Assembly: GCF_036607905.1 (NCBI RefSeq)
Contig: NZ_CP144555.1
Coordinates: 2,046,001 to 2,110,000 of the forward strand
Reading direction: 5' to 3'
Length of the DNA stretch: 64,000 nucleotides
Source of the DNA: Streptomyces sp. SCSIO 75703
GTDB lineage: Bacteria; Actinomycetota; Actinomycetes; Streptomycetales; Streptomycetaceae
The translations under genes and the position numbers were made by a program. The notes beneath the pieces were generated by a model. The model saw nothing but the letters and a program-made list of their open reading frames with translations. It made no database searches and was not told where the DNA came from. Of the stretch, positions 38,772 through 52,215 are shown piece by piece (the stretch's first letter is position 1; each line of letters opens with the position of its first letter).

Positions 38772-39419
38772 TCAGGCGCCCGAGGGGAGGGCGAGGAGGA
38801 GGTCGGTGTACTTCAGGACGGCGAGGAGCAGGCCGAGGACGCCGAGGGCGACGCCCGCCCAGGCGACCGACTTGATCCAGGGGGCCTGCGGCGCGCCCGG
38901 GGTGCCGAAGGCGGGCCGGGCGAGGACGACCACGCCGACGACCAGCGCGAGCAGGGCGAACAGCCCGCCCCACAGCGCCGTGGCCTGCCAGGCGTCGCCG
39001 TACCCCTTCTCGATCATCGTGGCGACCGAGGAGGACGAGGACGTCTCCAGTTGGCCGATCAGCGACTGGCGGGCGGAGGCCACCGTGCCGGCCCAGCTCC
39101 CGGTGAGGGAGACGAGTCCGAGCGCGGCGGACACGACGGCCCCCGCGCCCTGGCCGACGCCCGAGGGGGCCTCCCTCGGCCCGGGGGCGTCCTCGTCCGG
39201 GGACGCGTCTCGCGGCGTGTCGTCGGTGTGCGCGTTCTCCTCCGCTCCGGGCGTGTCGTCCGCGCCCGGCGCTGGTGCCGCCTCTCCCCCGCCGGTCGTG
39301 GCGCCGGTGCCCGGCGTCTCCTCGGCGCGGGGCGTGTCGGTCGTCGTGTCCGTCCCGGCGGTGCCGGGCGTGTCGTCGGCGGTCCTCGTGGCGTTCTCGT
39401 CCGCTGTCTTCGTACCCAT
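38772..39419 (-). CDS. Membrane protein with acidic Thr/Pro-rich N-tail
   Basis: 215 aa. The first ~90 residues are acidic and rich in Thr, Asp, Pro and Glu (probably disordered). A helix with SLTGSWAGTVASARQSLIGQLE follows, then two clear membrane spans (WGGLFALLALVVGVVVLARPAF; VAWAGVALGVLGLLLAVLKY). ATG 39419; the ribosome site is weak. No family recognised with confidence. Not cotranscribed with the GNAT gene on clear evidence, although it lies 35 nt downstream on the same strand. Confidence 0.72.
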   Translation of the reverse strand: MGTKTADENATRTADDTPGTAGTDTTTDTPRAEETPGTGATTGGGEAAPAPGADDTPGAEENAHTDDTPRDASPDEDAPGPREAPSGVGQGAGAVVSAALGLVSLTGSWAGTVASARQSLIGQLETSSSSSVATMIEKGYGDAWQATALWGGLFALLALVVGVVVLARPAFGTPGAPQAPWIKSVAWAGVALGVLGLLLAVLKYTDLLLALPSGA

Positions 39420-39454
39420 GCCCCGCACGGTACGGACGCCGTCTGAGAGGTCCC

Positions 39455-40021
39455 TTAACGCCCCCTGTGGGCGCGGGCGGCCCGCCACTCGGGGGCCAGC
39501 ACGGCCCACACCTCCATGTCGTGGCGCACCCCGCGGTAGGGGAAGCTCTCGCGCAGCACGCCCTCCCTGGTCAGGCCGAGCCGGCGGGCGGCCTCGACGC
39601 TCGCCGTGTTGGCGCAGGACGCGTGCCACTCCACGCGGTGCATGCCGCGCTCGTCGAAGGCCCAGTCGATCAGGGCGCGGGCGCCGCGCGCGACGAGGCC
39701 GCGTCCGGTGCCGGCCGGCTCCAGCCAGCAGCCGATCTCGCAGACGCCGGTGGCGGCGTCGAAGGTCCGGTAGAGCAGGCCGCCGACGAGGGTGCCGTCG
39801 AGCCACAGTCCGTGCAGGAAACCGGTGTCGGCGGCGTGCCGGTCGGCGTAGGACCGGATCAGCGCCTTCGCGGAGGCCACGTCGGTGACCTGGCTGCCGA
39901 AGGGGATGTACCGGGTGATGAAGTCCCGGCCCCGTTCCAGGTGGGCGAGGAACTCCTCGGCGTGCCAGGTCTCCAGGGGGCGCAGTTCGGCGCCGTCGTC
40001 ACCCAGTCGTATCGCGTACAT
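39455..40021 (-). CDS. GNAT acetyltransferase, RimJ/RimL type
   Basis: 188 aa. Typical layout of ribosomal-protein-type N-acetyltransferases: ELRPLETWHAEEFLAHLE, IGCWLEPAGTGRGLVARGARALIDWAFDERGMHRVEWHA (acetyl-CoA loop around GTGRGL) and SVEAARRLGLTREGVLRESFPYRGVRHDMEVWAV. ATG 40021 with an AAGGAC-like site. Its start overlaps the end of the MMPL gene by 23 nt, so the two are coupled; the substrate is unknown. Confidence 0.87.
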   Translation of the reverse strand: MYAIRLGDDGAELRPLETWHAEEFLAHLERGRDFITRYIPFGSQVTDVASAKALIRSYADRHAADTGFLHGLWLDGTLVGGLLYRTFDAATGVCEIGCWLEPAGTGRGLVARGARALIDWAFDERGMHRVEWHASCANTASVEAARRLGLTREGVLRESFPYRGVRHDMEVWAVLAPEWRAARAHRGR

Positions 40022-42245
40022 CCCGCTGTCCGTCCTTCTCCGCCAGGACGTCCGCCACCACGGCGTCCGTCGCGGCGGCCAGCCTCTCATGGGCGGCGCG
40101 GGCCTCGGGCGGCTCGATGCTGATCCGGGGCAGCCAGGCGTCCAGCCGCCGGGGCAGCCACCAGTTGGCACCGCCGAGCATGTGCATCAGGGCCGGCACG
40201 AGGAGCGTGCGGAGCACGAAGGCGTCCAGGGCGACGGCGGCGGCCAGGGCGATGCCGAACATGGCGATCACCCGGTCGCCGCTGAGCACGAAGGCGAGGA
40301 ACACCGAGATCATGATGACCGCGGCCGAGTTGATGACGCGGCTCGTCTCGGCGAGGCCGACGCGGACGGCGCGGCGGTTGTCCCCGGTCTCCAGCCACTC
40401 CTCGTACATGCGGCTGACCAGGAACACCTGGTAGTCCATGGAGAGCCCGAAGAGGACCGACACCATGATCACGGGCAGGAAGGGCTCTATGGGGCCCGCG
40501 CTGCCGAGTCCGAGCAGTTCGCTCCCCCAGCCCCACTGGAAGATCGCCACGACGACCCCGAAGGCGGCGGCGACGGCGGCCACGTTCATCGCGGCGGCCT
40601 TGAGGGGGATGCCGATCGACCGGAAGGCGAGCAGGAGCAGTACGCAGCCCAGGCCGACGACGACACCGACGAACAGGGGCAGCTTGCCGACGATGACGTC
40701 GGCGAAGTCGTCGTAGCCGGCGGTGACGCCGCCGACGTGGACGTCCAGGGAGGTGCCGGTCTCGGCGCGCGGCAGCACGTCGCCGCGGAGCCGGTCGACG
40801 AGGTGGCTGGTGGCCTCGGACTGCGGCGCGGAGGTGGGCACGACGGCGAGGTGGGCGGTGTCGCCGGAGGCGTTGTAGGTGACCGGCGTCACGGCGGCGA
40901 CGCCGTCGGTGGCGCGCAGGGAGGCGCCGAGGTTGTCCAGGGCGAGGCGGTCCTCGGCGCCGTGGACCTCGGTGACCAGGGTGAGGGGGCCGTTGACGCC
41001 GGGCCCGAAGCCGTCGGCGAGCAGGTCGTATGCCTGCCGGGTGGTGGTGCGCTGGGGGTCGTTGCCCTGGTCGGAGGTGCCGAGGCGCAGGCCCAGGGTG
41101 GGCAGGGCGAGGACGGTGACGACGACCAGGGCGAGGGCGCCGAGCAGCCGGGGGCGGCGCTCGACGAAGGCCGACCAGCGGGCGGCGAAGCCGGTGGGCA
41201 GCTCCGGCTGGGGCCCGTTCTCGGCGAGGCGGCGCCGCTCGCGCCGGTTCAGGGCGCGGGGGCCGATGAAGGAGAGCAGGGCCGGCAGCAGCGTGACCGA
41301 GGCGGCGACGGTGAGGACGACGGTCAGCGCGGCGGCGACGGCGACCCCGTTGAGGAAGTTGAGGCGGAGGATGAGCATGCCGAGCAGGGCGATGCACACG
41401 GTGGCCCCGGCGAAGACGACCGCGCGTCCCGTGGTGGCGACAGCCTGCGCCGCGGCCTCGGTGACGTCCAGGCCGCGTTTGAGTCCGCGCCGGTGTCTGG
41501 TGACGATGAACAGCGCGTAGTCGATGCCGACGCCGAGCCCGATGAGGGTGCCCAGCATGGGCGCGAAGTCGGCGACGGTCATGACGTGGCCGAGCAGGGT
41601 GATGCCCGCGTAGGCGGTGCCGACGGAGACCAGCGCGGTGGCGATGGGCAGCACGGAGGCGGCGAGCGAGCCGAAGGCGAGGAAGAGCACGACGGCGGCG
41701 ACGGCCACGCCGACGGCCTCGGCGAGGTGCCCTCCGCCGCTCTGGGTGAGCGCGACGGCGCTGCCGCCCAGTTCGACCTCCAGTCCGTCGCCCTCGGCGG
41801 CCTTGGCGGTGTCGACGACGGCCCGCGCGGTCGCCGGGTCCATGTCGGCGGAGGACTGGCCGAAGGTGACCGAGGCGTACGCGGTGTGGGCGTCCTCGCT
41901 GATCGTCCCGGCGTCGGGGTCGTCGTACGGGTTGGTCACCGAGGTCACGCCGGGAAGTTCCGCGACGCGGTCCAGGGTGCGGGTCATGGTCTGCTCGACG
42001 TCGGCGGCCCGGACGGTGCCGGAGTCCGTGTGCCAGACCAGGGTGTCGCTGTCGCCGTTGAGGCCGGGGAACCCGCGTTCCATCAGCCGGTAGGCGCGGT
42101 CGGCGTCGGTGCCGGGGATGCCGTAGTCGTTGGAGTACGCGGAGCCCGTGAGACCGGCGCCGGCGGCGACCCCGCCGAAGGCGAGGAGCCACAGCAGGAC
42201 GGTGACGAGGCGGCGTCGGACACACCAGCGCGCAAGGGCTGCCAC
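39999..42245 (-). CDS. MMPL-family (RND) transporter
   Basis: 748 aa, with twelve expected membrane spans in two halves, each half having an external loop after the first span. Features: LVTVLLWLLAFGGVAAGAGL first span, TALVSVGTAYAGITLLGHVM, GTLIGLGVGIDYALFIVTRHR (proton-relay Asp-Tyr), and the second-half GLSMDYQVFLVSRMYEEW. Export of lipids or a metabolite driven by proton motive force is usual for this family; actinorhodin-cluster ActII-3 is one relative. GTG 42245 with GGGAGC is chosen; an upstream ATG at 42323 lacks a site. Confidence 0.9.
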   Translation of the reverse strand: MAALARWCVRRRLVTVLLWLLAFGGVAAGAGLTGSAYSNDYGIPGTDADRAYRLMERGFPGLNGDSDTLVWHTDSGTVRAADVEQTMTRTLDRVAELPGVTSVTNPYDDPDAGTISEDAHTAYASVTFGQSSADMDPATARAVVDTAKAAEGDGLEVELGGSAVALTQSGGGHLAEAVGVAVAAVVLFLAFGSLAASVLPIATALVSVGTAYAGITLLGHVMTVADFAPMLGTLIGLGVGIDYALFIVTRHRRGLKRGLDVTEAAAQAVATTGRAVVFAGATVCIALLGMLILRLNFLNGVAVAAALTVVLTVAASVTLLPALLSFIGPRALNRRERRRLAENGPQPELPTGFAARWSAFVERRPRLLGALALVVVTVLALPTLGLRLGTSDQGNDPQRTTTRQAYDLLADGFGPGVNGPLTLVTEVHGAEDRLALDNLGASLRATDGVAAVTPVTYNASGDTAHLAVVPTSAPQSEATSHLVDRLRGDVLPRAETGTSLDVHVGGVTAGYDDFADVIVGKLPLFVGVVVGLGCVLLLLAFRSIGIPLKAAAMNVAAVAAAFGVVVAIFQWGWGSELLGLGSAGPIEPFLPVIMVSVLFGLSMDYQVFLVSRMYEEWLETGDNRRAVRVGLAETSRVINSAAVIMISVFLAFVLSGDRVIAMFGIALAAAVALDAFVLRTLLVPALMHMLGGANWWLPRRLDAWLPRISIEPPEARAAHERLAAATDAVVADVLAEKDGQRDVRDTTG

Positions 42246-42421
42246 GGACGTGCTCCCAGGGGTGTCTGTGTGGATCTTTGATCGGGAACTGTCGTCCGGG
42301 TGAACGGCCCGCAAAGAACGCACGAGCGATGCCCTGCCACTCTCGCAGCCGAAAAAGATCGATTGCGCACTTCGTGGGCTTATTCACAGCGACGCGCGGC
42401 CAACGCGACGTGGACATGCCT

Positions 42422-42455
42422 GAGGGGGACGTGCCGTGGACGGCGCGTCCCCCTC
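42422..42455 (-). terminator. Terminator of the gatCAB operon
   Basis: 10-bp stem GAGGGGGACG (42422-42431) / CGTCCCCCTC (42446-42455) with 14-nt loop, 31 nt after the gatB stop. Confidence 0.75.
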
Positions 42456-42485
42456 GGGGTGTGCGGGTGCCGGGTGGCGGCGGGG

Positions 42486-43997
42486 TCAGCCCTCGACGCC
42501 GAGCCTCTCCAGGACGAGTTCCTTGACGCGGGCCGCGTCGGCCTGGCCGCGGGTGGCCTTCATGACGGCGCCGACCAGCGCGCCGGCCGCCGCCACCTTG
42601 CCGCCGCGGATCTTGTCCGCGATGGCCGGGTTGCCGGCGATCGCCTCGTCGACGGCGGCGGTCAGCGCGCCCTCGTCGGAGACGACCTTGAGGCCGCGCT
42701 TGTCCACGACCTCGTCCGGGGTGCCCTCGCCGGCGAGGACGCCCTCGATGACCTGGCGGGCCAGCTTGTCGTTGAGGTCGCCCTTCGTGACCAGCTCGGC
42801 GACCCGGGCCACCTGCTCCGGCGTGATCGCCAGCCCGTCCAGCGCGGTGCCGGACTCGTTGGCGCTGCGGGCCAGCTCGCCCATCCACCACTTGCGGGCG
42901 GAGGCCGCGTCGGCGCCGGCGTCGATCGTGGCGACGATCGGGTCCAGCGCGCCGGCGTTGAGGATCGCCTGCATCTCGGTGCCGGAGACTCCCCACTCCT
43001 CGCGGAGCCGGCTGCGGCGGACCAGCGGGAGTTCGGGCAGCGCGGCGCGCAGCTCCTCGACCCACTCGCGGGACGGCGCCACGGGGACGAGGTCGGGCTC
43101 CGGGAAGTAGCGGTAGTCCTCGGCCTCCTCCTTCACGCGGCCCGAGGTGGTGGACCCGGTGTCCTCGTGGAAGTGGCGGGTCTCCTGGACGATGGTGCCG
43201 CCGCCGTTCAGCACGGCCGCGTGCCGCTGGATCTCGAAGCGGGCCGCGCGCTCCACGGACCGCAGCGAGTTGACGTTCTTCGTCTCCGAGCGGGTGCCGA
43301 AGGTCTCGGTGCCCTTCGGCATCAGCGACAGGTTGACGTCGCAGCGCATCTGGCCCATCTCCATCCGGGCCTCGGACACGCCGAGCGCCCGGATGAGTTC
43401 GCGCAGCTCGCGGACGTAGGCGCGCGCCACCTCGGGGGCGCGCTCCCCGGCACCGGTGATCGGCTTGGTGACGATCTCGATGAGCGGGATGCCGGCCCGG
43501 TTGTAGTCGAGCAGGGAGTGCGAGGCGCCGTGGATGCGGCCGGTGGCACCGCCGACGTGCGTCGACTTGCCGGTGTCCTCCTCCATGTGGGCGCGCTCGA
43601 TCTGCACCCGGAAGGTCTCGCCGTCCTCCAGCTGCACGTCGAGGTAGCCGTCGAAGGCGATCGGCTCGTCGTACTGGGAGGTCTGGAAGTTCTTCGGCAT
43701 GTCCGGATAGAAGTAGTTCTTCCGGGCGAAGCGGCACCATGCGGCGATCTCGCAGTTGAGCGCGAGACCGATCGTGATCGCCGACTCGACGCCGGTCGCG
43801 TTGACGACCGGGAGCGCGCCGGGCATGCCGAGGCAGACGGGGCAGGTCTGGGTGTTCGGACCGGCGCCCAGCGCGGTCGAGCAGCCGCAGAACATCTTGG
43901 TGCGGGTGCCGAGTTCGACATGGACCTCGAGGCCCATGACGGGGTCGTACGACGCCAGCGCGTCCTCGTACGACACCAGGTCGGTCGTGGTGGTCAC
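42486..43997 (-). CDS. gatB: Asp-tRNA(Asn)/Glu-tRNA(Gln) amidotransferase subunit B
   Basis: 503-aa GatB. The N-terminal tRNA-dependent kinase/amidotransferase domain shows [38 protein letters not shown] and [30 protein letters not shown] and [12 protein letters not shown] follow; the C-terminal YqeY-like tail binds tRNA. GTG 43997. Works with GatC and GatA encoded upstream. Confidence 0.96.
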   Translation of the reverse strand: MTTTTDLVSYEDALASYDPVMGLEVHVELGTRTKMFCGCSTALGAGPNTQTCPVCLGMPGALPVVNATGVESAITIGLALNCEIAAWCRFARKNYFYPDMPKNFQTSQYDEPIAFDGYLDVQLEDGETFRVQIERAHMEEDTGKSTHVGGATGRIHGASHSLLDYNRAGIPLIEIVTKPITGAGERAPEVARAYVRELRELIRALGVSEARMEMGQMRCDVNLSLMPKGTETFGTRSETKNVNSLRSVERAARFEIQRHAAVLNGGGTIVQETRHFHEDTGSTTSGRVKEEAEDYRYFPEPDLVPVAPSREWVEELRAALPELPLVRRSRLREEWGVSGTEMQAILNAGALDPIVATIDAGADAASARKWWMGELARSANESGTALDGLAITPEQVARVAELVTKGDLNDKLARQVIEGVLAGEGTPDEVVDKRGLKVVSDEGALTAAVDEAIAGNPAIADKIRGGKVAAAGALVGAVMKATRGQADAARVKELVLERLGVEG

Positions 43998-44013
43998 GGT
44001 GAAAACTTCCCTC

Positions 44014-44249
44014 TCAGCCCAGCAGGACGTCGTCGTCGCCCAGCCGCTTCAGCTCGCGGTAGAGGAGGGCGAGGCCGGTGACGATCGCGACGGCGGACAC
44101 GCTCGCGTCGATCAGGCGGAGCGTGTCGCTCTCGGCGCGGGCCTTCCTGATCTGCTTCACGACGCCGACGGCGCCGAACGCGGTGGTGGCCATGGACAGG
44201 TACGTCCCGGACTTGGACTTCTGGAAACCCTTGGCCTTGGACAGTGCAC

Positions 44250-44253
<4 letters not shown>
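44014..44253 (-). CDS. Small membrane-associated protein between gatA and gatB, 79 aa
   Basis: 79 aa starting GTG 44253, overlapping the gatA stop by 4 nt (GTGA) with GAGGAGG upstream, so it is translationally coupled. A Lys-rich N-terminus ([17 protein letters not shown]) precedes a hydrophobic [19 protein letters not shown] near the end and a middle hydrophobic patch. No family name is recognised. Its place inside the operon, with 16 nt to gatB, suggests it is conserved, but a role in amidation is not shown. Confidence 0.78.
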
Positions 44254-45746
<1,493 letters not shown>

Positions 45747-45751
45747 GGCGA

Positions 45752-46048
45752 CTACTCCTCCCCCAGGATCTGCGGCACCTTGAAACGCTGCTGCTCCTGG
45801 GCCGGGGCGCCGGAGAGCGCCTGCTCGGGCGTGAGCGACGGACGGACCTCGTCCGCCCGCATGACGTTGGTCAGCGGGAGCGGGTGCGAGGTCGGCGGTA
45901 CGTCTTGGTCGGCGACCTCGCCGACGCGGGCGACCGCGCCGATGATGTCGTCGAGCTGTCCCGCGAAGTGATCGAGCTCTTCGGGCTTCAGCTCCAGACG
46001 CGCCAGCCGGGCGAGGTGGGCGACCTCCTCGCGCGTGATGCCAGGCAT
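45752..46048 (-). CDS. gatC: Asp-tRNA(Asn)/Glu-tRNA(Gln) amidotransferase subunit C
   Basis: 98-aa GatC ([36 protein letters not shown]; end [10 protein letters not shown]). First gene of the operon; it stabilises the GatA-GatB interface. ATG 46048 with AGAGGA upstream. Confidence 0.95.
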   Translation of the reverse strand: MPGITREEVAHLARLARLELKPEELDHFAGQLDDIIGAVARVGEVADQDVPPTSHPLPLTNVMRADEVRPSLTPEQALSGAPAQEQQRFKVPQILGEE

Positions 46049-46480
46049 GCAGCGTTCCTCTGGGGTGAGTGTGTGTGGTTTGGGGCCAATCCTATGGGGC
46101 CGGAGGGCATGCCCGTGAAACGGTTTCCCCGAGCCGCCCGGCGGGGCGCGGCGCGGCCCGCCCGGGGGGACACGGGAAGGGGTGCGGAAGGCGGCGCGGG
46201 GGCGGCGCGGAACGCCCTCGCGCGCCCGGTCCGGGAGGCGTCGGCCGCGGCGCGGCGCGGGTCCGTGCGCGGGCCGGGCACGGGGCCAGGACGGGAGCCT
46301 GCCGGATGGGCACGGGGCCGGGGCGGGAGCCGGCGCGGGTGGGCACGGGGCCGGGACGGGTGGGTGCGACGGGCCGGCGCACGGGGGTGCGGGCGCGGGA
46401 CCGTACGAGGGCGCGGCGCGCTGCCCCACCGGGACGGCCCCTCCCGTACGGGGTCGCCCGGCACCTTCCCTGCCGGGGGG
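46049..46480. other. GC-rich spacer with imperfect tandem repeat
   Basis: 432 nt with no supported gene; it is the gatC control region and the trailer of rmdB. The unit GGGCACGGGGCC occurs at 46277, 46308 and 46341, inside an imperfect repeat of about 31-33 bp (46270-46361) that also shares GGACGGG/GGGCGGG. Base composition is close to pure G and C, and I found no convincing promoter. Confidence 0.55.
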
Positions 46481-48742
46481 TCAGCCCACGCGGCCCTGGT
46501 CGTCGGCGGCGGCCGGGAGCGCGGCGGCGGGGCGCTGCCAGCCGCGCGAACCGCGGGCCCGCAGCCAGGCGGTGGTCTCCTCCGGCGGCATCGCGGCGGC
46601 CACCAGCCAGCCCTGGACGGCGTCGCAGCCCAGGTCGCGCAGGCGTTCCCAGGTCTCGTCGTCCTCGACCCCCTCGGCGACGACCAGCAGGCCCAGGGAG
46701 TGGGCGAGGTCGACCGTGCAGCGCACGATCTCGGCGTCCTCCGCGTCCACGGCGAGCCGGGCCACGAAGGAGCGGTCGATCTTCAGTTCGCTGACGGGCA
46801 GCCGGCGCAGGTGGACCAGCGAGGAGTAGCCGGTGCCGAAGTCGTCCAGGGACATCTTCACGCCGTGCCCGGTCAGCGCGTTGAGGCTGTCGGCGGCGCG
46901 CTGCGGGTCCTCCAGGAGGACGTGCTCGGTGATCTCCAGTTGGAGGGCGCCCGCCGGGACGCCGTGCCGGGCGAGCCGCGCGGCGACCGAGCCGGCGAAG
47001 CCGGGGGTGTGCACGTCGCGCGGGGAGACGTTGACGGCGACCGGCACGAAGAGTCCCTGGGAACGCCAGCGGGCGACCTGGGCGAGCGCGGTCTCCAGCA
47101 CGTACTCCGTCAGGTGCGGCATCAGCCCGGAGGACTCGGCGATCGCTATGAACTCGTCCGGCGGCACCTTGCCGCGCTCCGGGTGGACCCAGCGGACCAG
47201 TGCCTCCAGCCCTGCGACCTGACCGTCGAAGCGGACCTTGGGCTGGTAGTGGAGCTGGACCTCGCGGGCGTCCAGGGCGCGGCGCAGATCGGCCAGGAGG
47301 CCGAGGCGGTCGGGGGTGTTGGAGTCCCGCTTGGACTCGTAGACCTCGACGCCGGTGCGGTCGCGCTTGGCCTGGTACATCGCCACGTCCGCGCGGCGCA
47401 GCAGCCCTTCGGCGTCGAGCGCGTGGTCGGGGAAGACGGCGACGCCGGCGCTGGCCTCCAGGACGAGGGTGAGCCCGTCCAGGTCGAGCGGCGAGCCGAG
47501 CGCGCCGACCAGGCCGCGGGCGATCCGGGCGGCCGACGTGGTGGAGTCGGCGACGGGCAGGAGCACGGCGAACTCGTCGCCGCCGAGCCGCGCGGCCTCC
47601 GCCCCGCGCGGCAGCGCCTGCCGCAGCCGGTCGGCCGTCTGCAACAGCAGCCGGTCACCGGCCCGGTGGCCGAGGGTGTCGTTGACCGACCGGAAGCGGT
47701 CGAGGTCGATCAGCATCAGGACGGCGCGGGCTTCGGCGCGTTCGGCGTCGTCCAGCGCGGTCCAGGTCCGCTCCAGCAGCCACTGCCGGTTGGGCAGCCC
47801 GGTGAGCGGGTCGCGCAGTTGCTCCTCGGCGCGGGCGCGGGCGATCCACAGGGCGGCGTCGAGGGCGATCAGCGGGACGGCGAACAGCGGCAGCAGCAGC
47901 GGCTTGGCGACGGCCACCACGCAGACCAGCGGCGCGATGCCGAGCAGGGCGACGGCCACCAGCCCGTGCCGGACCAGGGCGGTGCGGGCGACGGAGGGCA
48001 GTCCGGCGCGCGGGGCGTGCAGGAACCACAGCAGCGCGCGGGTGACGCCGAGGTAGGCGAGGGCGGTCAGCACCACTTTGGGCGCCGCGTACAGCGTCCA
48101 GGTGTCCGGGTCCCAGGGGTGTTCGACGGAGGGCACGGAGCCGCAGGCGCCGAGCAGCAGGGCGCCGGCGGCGATGCCGAGGATGTCCACCGCGCCGTGC
48201 AGGAGGCCCTGGCGCCAGTGGCCCCGGCGGGCGACGCCGACCAGGACGACGACGGTGAGGCTGACCATGCCGGCCGGGGCCCAGCCGTAGAGGAGCAGGA
48301 CGGAGAGGGTGAGGGTGACGCCGGAGCCGGTGCCGCCCCACCAGCGGGAGCGGCCGAGCATGACGAGGTGGCCGACGACGATGCCGGTGAGCACGGCGAG
48401 GGCCCAGCCGGTGGTGCCGGACGGGAAGAGGGCGTGGCCGCCGGCGAAGGCCCGGTGGAAACCGGCGCCGAGCACGCACCCGGCCGCCACGAGGACGGCG
48501 ACGGGCAACACGGCCCGGGGTACGGGCCGTTCGGTGCCGGGCAGGTGGGACGGGTGAGGTGGATGGCCGGATACCGGCGGGGCGCCGCCGCGGACGCCGG
48601 CCGCGGGGCGCCGTCCGGCTCCCCCGGCCGAGGCTGCCCCGCCTCGGGCGGGCCCCGGGGCCCGCCGGCTCGGGTGCCACGCGCGCATCAGGCGACTCAG
48701 GCGCAGCCGTGAGCCCGCGGTGGCGCTCTCGGTCGGTTCCAT
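46481..48742 (-). CDS. rmdB: c-di-GMP cyclase/phosphodiesterase (GGDEF-EAL), RmdB type
   Basis: 753 aa from ATG 48742. About eight membrane spans in the first 300 residues lead to a GGDEF domain with RLGGDEF (near 386); the preceding site is RGAE rather than RxxD. The EAL domain is complete: GLEALVRW (near 510), EITEHVLLED, MSLDDFGTGYSSL, ELKIDRSFV and VAEGVED. Neighbourhood with ligA is as for RmdB (SCO5495) in S. coelicolor, a phosphodiesterase needed for proper aerial growth; that assignment is from memory. Unlike the other GGDEF protein at 29917, this one should be able to degrade c-di-GMP. Confidence 0.88.
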   Translation of the reverse strand: MEPTESATAGSRLRLSRLMRAWHPSRRAPGPARGGAASAGGAGRRPAAGVRGGAPPVSGHPPHPSHLPGTERPVPRAVLPVAVLVAAGCVLGAGFHRAFAGGHALFPSGTTGWALAVLTGIVVGHLVMLGRSRWWGGTGSGVTLTLSVLLLYGWAPAGMVSLTVVVLVGVARRGHWRQGLLHGAVDILGIAAGALLLGACGSVPSVEHPWDPDTWTLYAAPKVVLTALAYLGVTRALLWFLHAPRAGLPSVARTALVRHGLVAVALLGIAPLVCVVAVAKPLLLPLFAVPLIALDAALWIARARAEEQLRDPLTGLPNRQWLLERTWTALDDAERAEARAVLMLIDLDRFRSVNDTLGHRAGDRLLLQTADRLRQALPRGAEAARLGGDEFAVLLPVADSTTSAARIARGLVGALGSPLDLDGLTLVLEASAGVAVFPDHALDAEGLLRRADVAMYQAKRDRTGVEVYESKRDSNTPDRLGLLADLRRALDAREVQLHYQPKVRFDGQVAGLEALVRWVHPERGKVPPDEFIAIAESSGLMPHLTEYVLETALAQVARWRSQGLFVPVAVNVSPRDVHTPGFAGSVAARLARHGVPAGALQLEITEHVLLEDPQRAADSLNALTGHGVKMSLDDFGTGYSSLVHLRRLPVSELKIDRSFVARLAVDAEDAEIVRCTVDLAHSLGLLVVAEGVEDDETWERLRDLGCDAVQGWLVAAAMPPEETTAWLRARGSRGWQRPAAALPAAADDQGRVG

Positions 48743-49002
48743 TCCCGTCCCTCTCACAGCCGGCGGTGCCCACGCCACGCGGTCCGACGCCCGACAACCC
48801 TCAAACGGCTCCGCGTTGGAGAACCCTTCCCCCGGCTCCTCGGGAGCAGGGGGATGCCCCGACCGCAGCGGGGCACGGCAGGCGCACACCTCAACAGTAG
48901 GCCGCCGAGGGCGTCCAGGGGCAGCAGTCGTCGACGGTTGCCCGAATGCGCCCCGGCCACCCTTATGCATCTGATATGCGCCGTTCGGCGGGTGTTCAAC
49001 CG

Positions 49003-51213
<2,211 letters not shown>

Positions 51214-52215
51214 TTACTCTGGGTCGTCCGCGAGTGATCTCGCCGCCCGGACGCAGTGGGCGAGAGCCCGGCGCGCGTACTCGGGGGAGGCGCCCGCGAG
51301 TCCGCACGCCGGGGTGACGGTGACCGCCTCCGCGAGAAGCCCCGGAGACAGCCCCAGCCTGCGCCACAGCGTCCTGACCCCCATGACGCTACCGGCAGGG
51401 TCGGACAACGGGCCGTCGGTGGCGGGCACGACACCGGCGAAGAGCCGGGTGCCGCCCTCCACGGCTTCCCCGATCCGCTCGTCGTCACGCTCGGTGAGCA
51501 GCGAGAGGTCGAAGGAGACGCCCGCCACTCCGGCCCGGCGCAGCAGGGCGAAGGGCACGTCCGGTGCGCAGGAGTGGACCACGACGGGCCCGCCGGCGTG
51601 GGCGGCGAGCACGTCCCGCAGGCCGTCCTCGGCGATCTGGCGGTCGACGGCCCGGTGGGTGCGGTAGCCGCTGGCGGTACGGACCTGTCCGCGCAGCACG
51701 GCGGTGAGGGAGGGTTCGTCGAGCTGGAGGACGAGCCGGGCGCCGGGGACGCGCCGGGCGACCTCGGCGAGGTGCAGGCGCAGCCCCTCGGCGAGGGAGG
51801 CGACGAGGTCGCGGCAGGCGCCCGCGTCGGAGAGGACGGCCTCGCCGCTGCGCAGTTCCAGGGCGGCGGCGAGCGTCCAGGGGCCGACGGCCTGGACCTT
51901 GAGCGGGCCCTCGTGGCCCTGGGTGAACTCCTCCAGCGCGTCGAGGTCCTCGCCGAGCCAGGCCCGCGCGCGGCGGGTGTCGCGGCCGGGCCGGTCGCCC
52001 AGCCGCCAGCCGCTGGGCTCCACGCGCGCGTACAGCTCGACGAGCATCCCGGCGGTGCGGCCGATCATGTCGGCGCCGGGCCCCCGGGCGGGCAGTTCGG
52101 GCAGGAAGGGGAAGTCCTCGAAGATGCCGGCGGAGGTCTTGGCGGCCTCGCGCGCGTCGTCCCCGGGCAGGGAGCCGACGCCGGTGGCGGGGCCGAGGCG
52201 AAGGGTGTCGTTCAC
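51214..52215 (-). CDS. MetE C-terminal-like (cobalamin-independent methionine synthase family) protein
   Basis: 333 aa. Resembles the catalytic half of MetE: GPATGVGSLPG at the start, VQAVGPWTLAAALELRSGE, LVLQLDEPSLTAVLRG, VVVHSCAPDVPFALLRRAGVAGVSFDLSLL and VTPACGLAGASPEYARRAL. The zinc ligands (His and Cys in VVHSCAPD, Cys in TPACGL) are present. Half the length of classical MetE, so it may take a corrinoid or other methyl donor; the true reaction is unknown. GTG 52215 has a weak ribosome site. Confidence 0.82.
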   Translation of the reverse strand: MNDTLRLGPATGVGSLPGDDAREAAKTSAGIFEDFPFLPELPARGPGADMIGRTAGMLVELYARVEPSGWRLGDRPGRDTRRARAWLGEDLDALEEFTQGHEGPLKVQAVGPWTLAAALELRSGEAVLSDAGACRDLVASLAEGLRLHLAEVARRVPGARLVLQLDEPSLTAVLRGQVRTASGYRTHRAVDRQIAEDGLRDVLAAHAGGPVVVHSCAPDVPFALLRRAGVAGVSFDLSLLTERDDERIGEAVEGGTRLFAGVVPATDGPLSDPAGSVMGVRTLWRRLGLSPGLLAEAVTVTPACGLAGASPEYARRALAHCVRAARSLADDPE

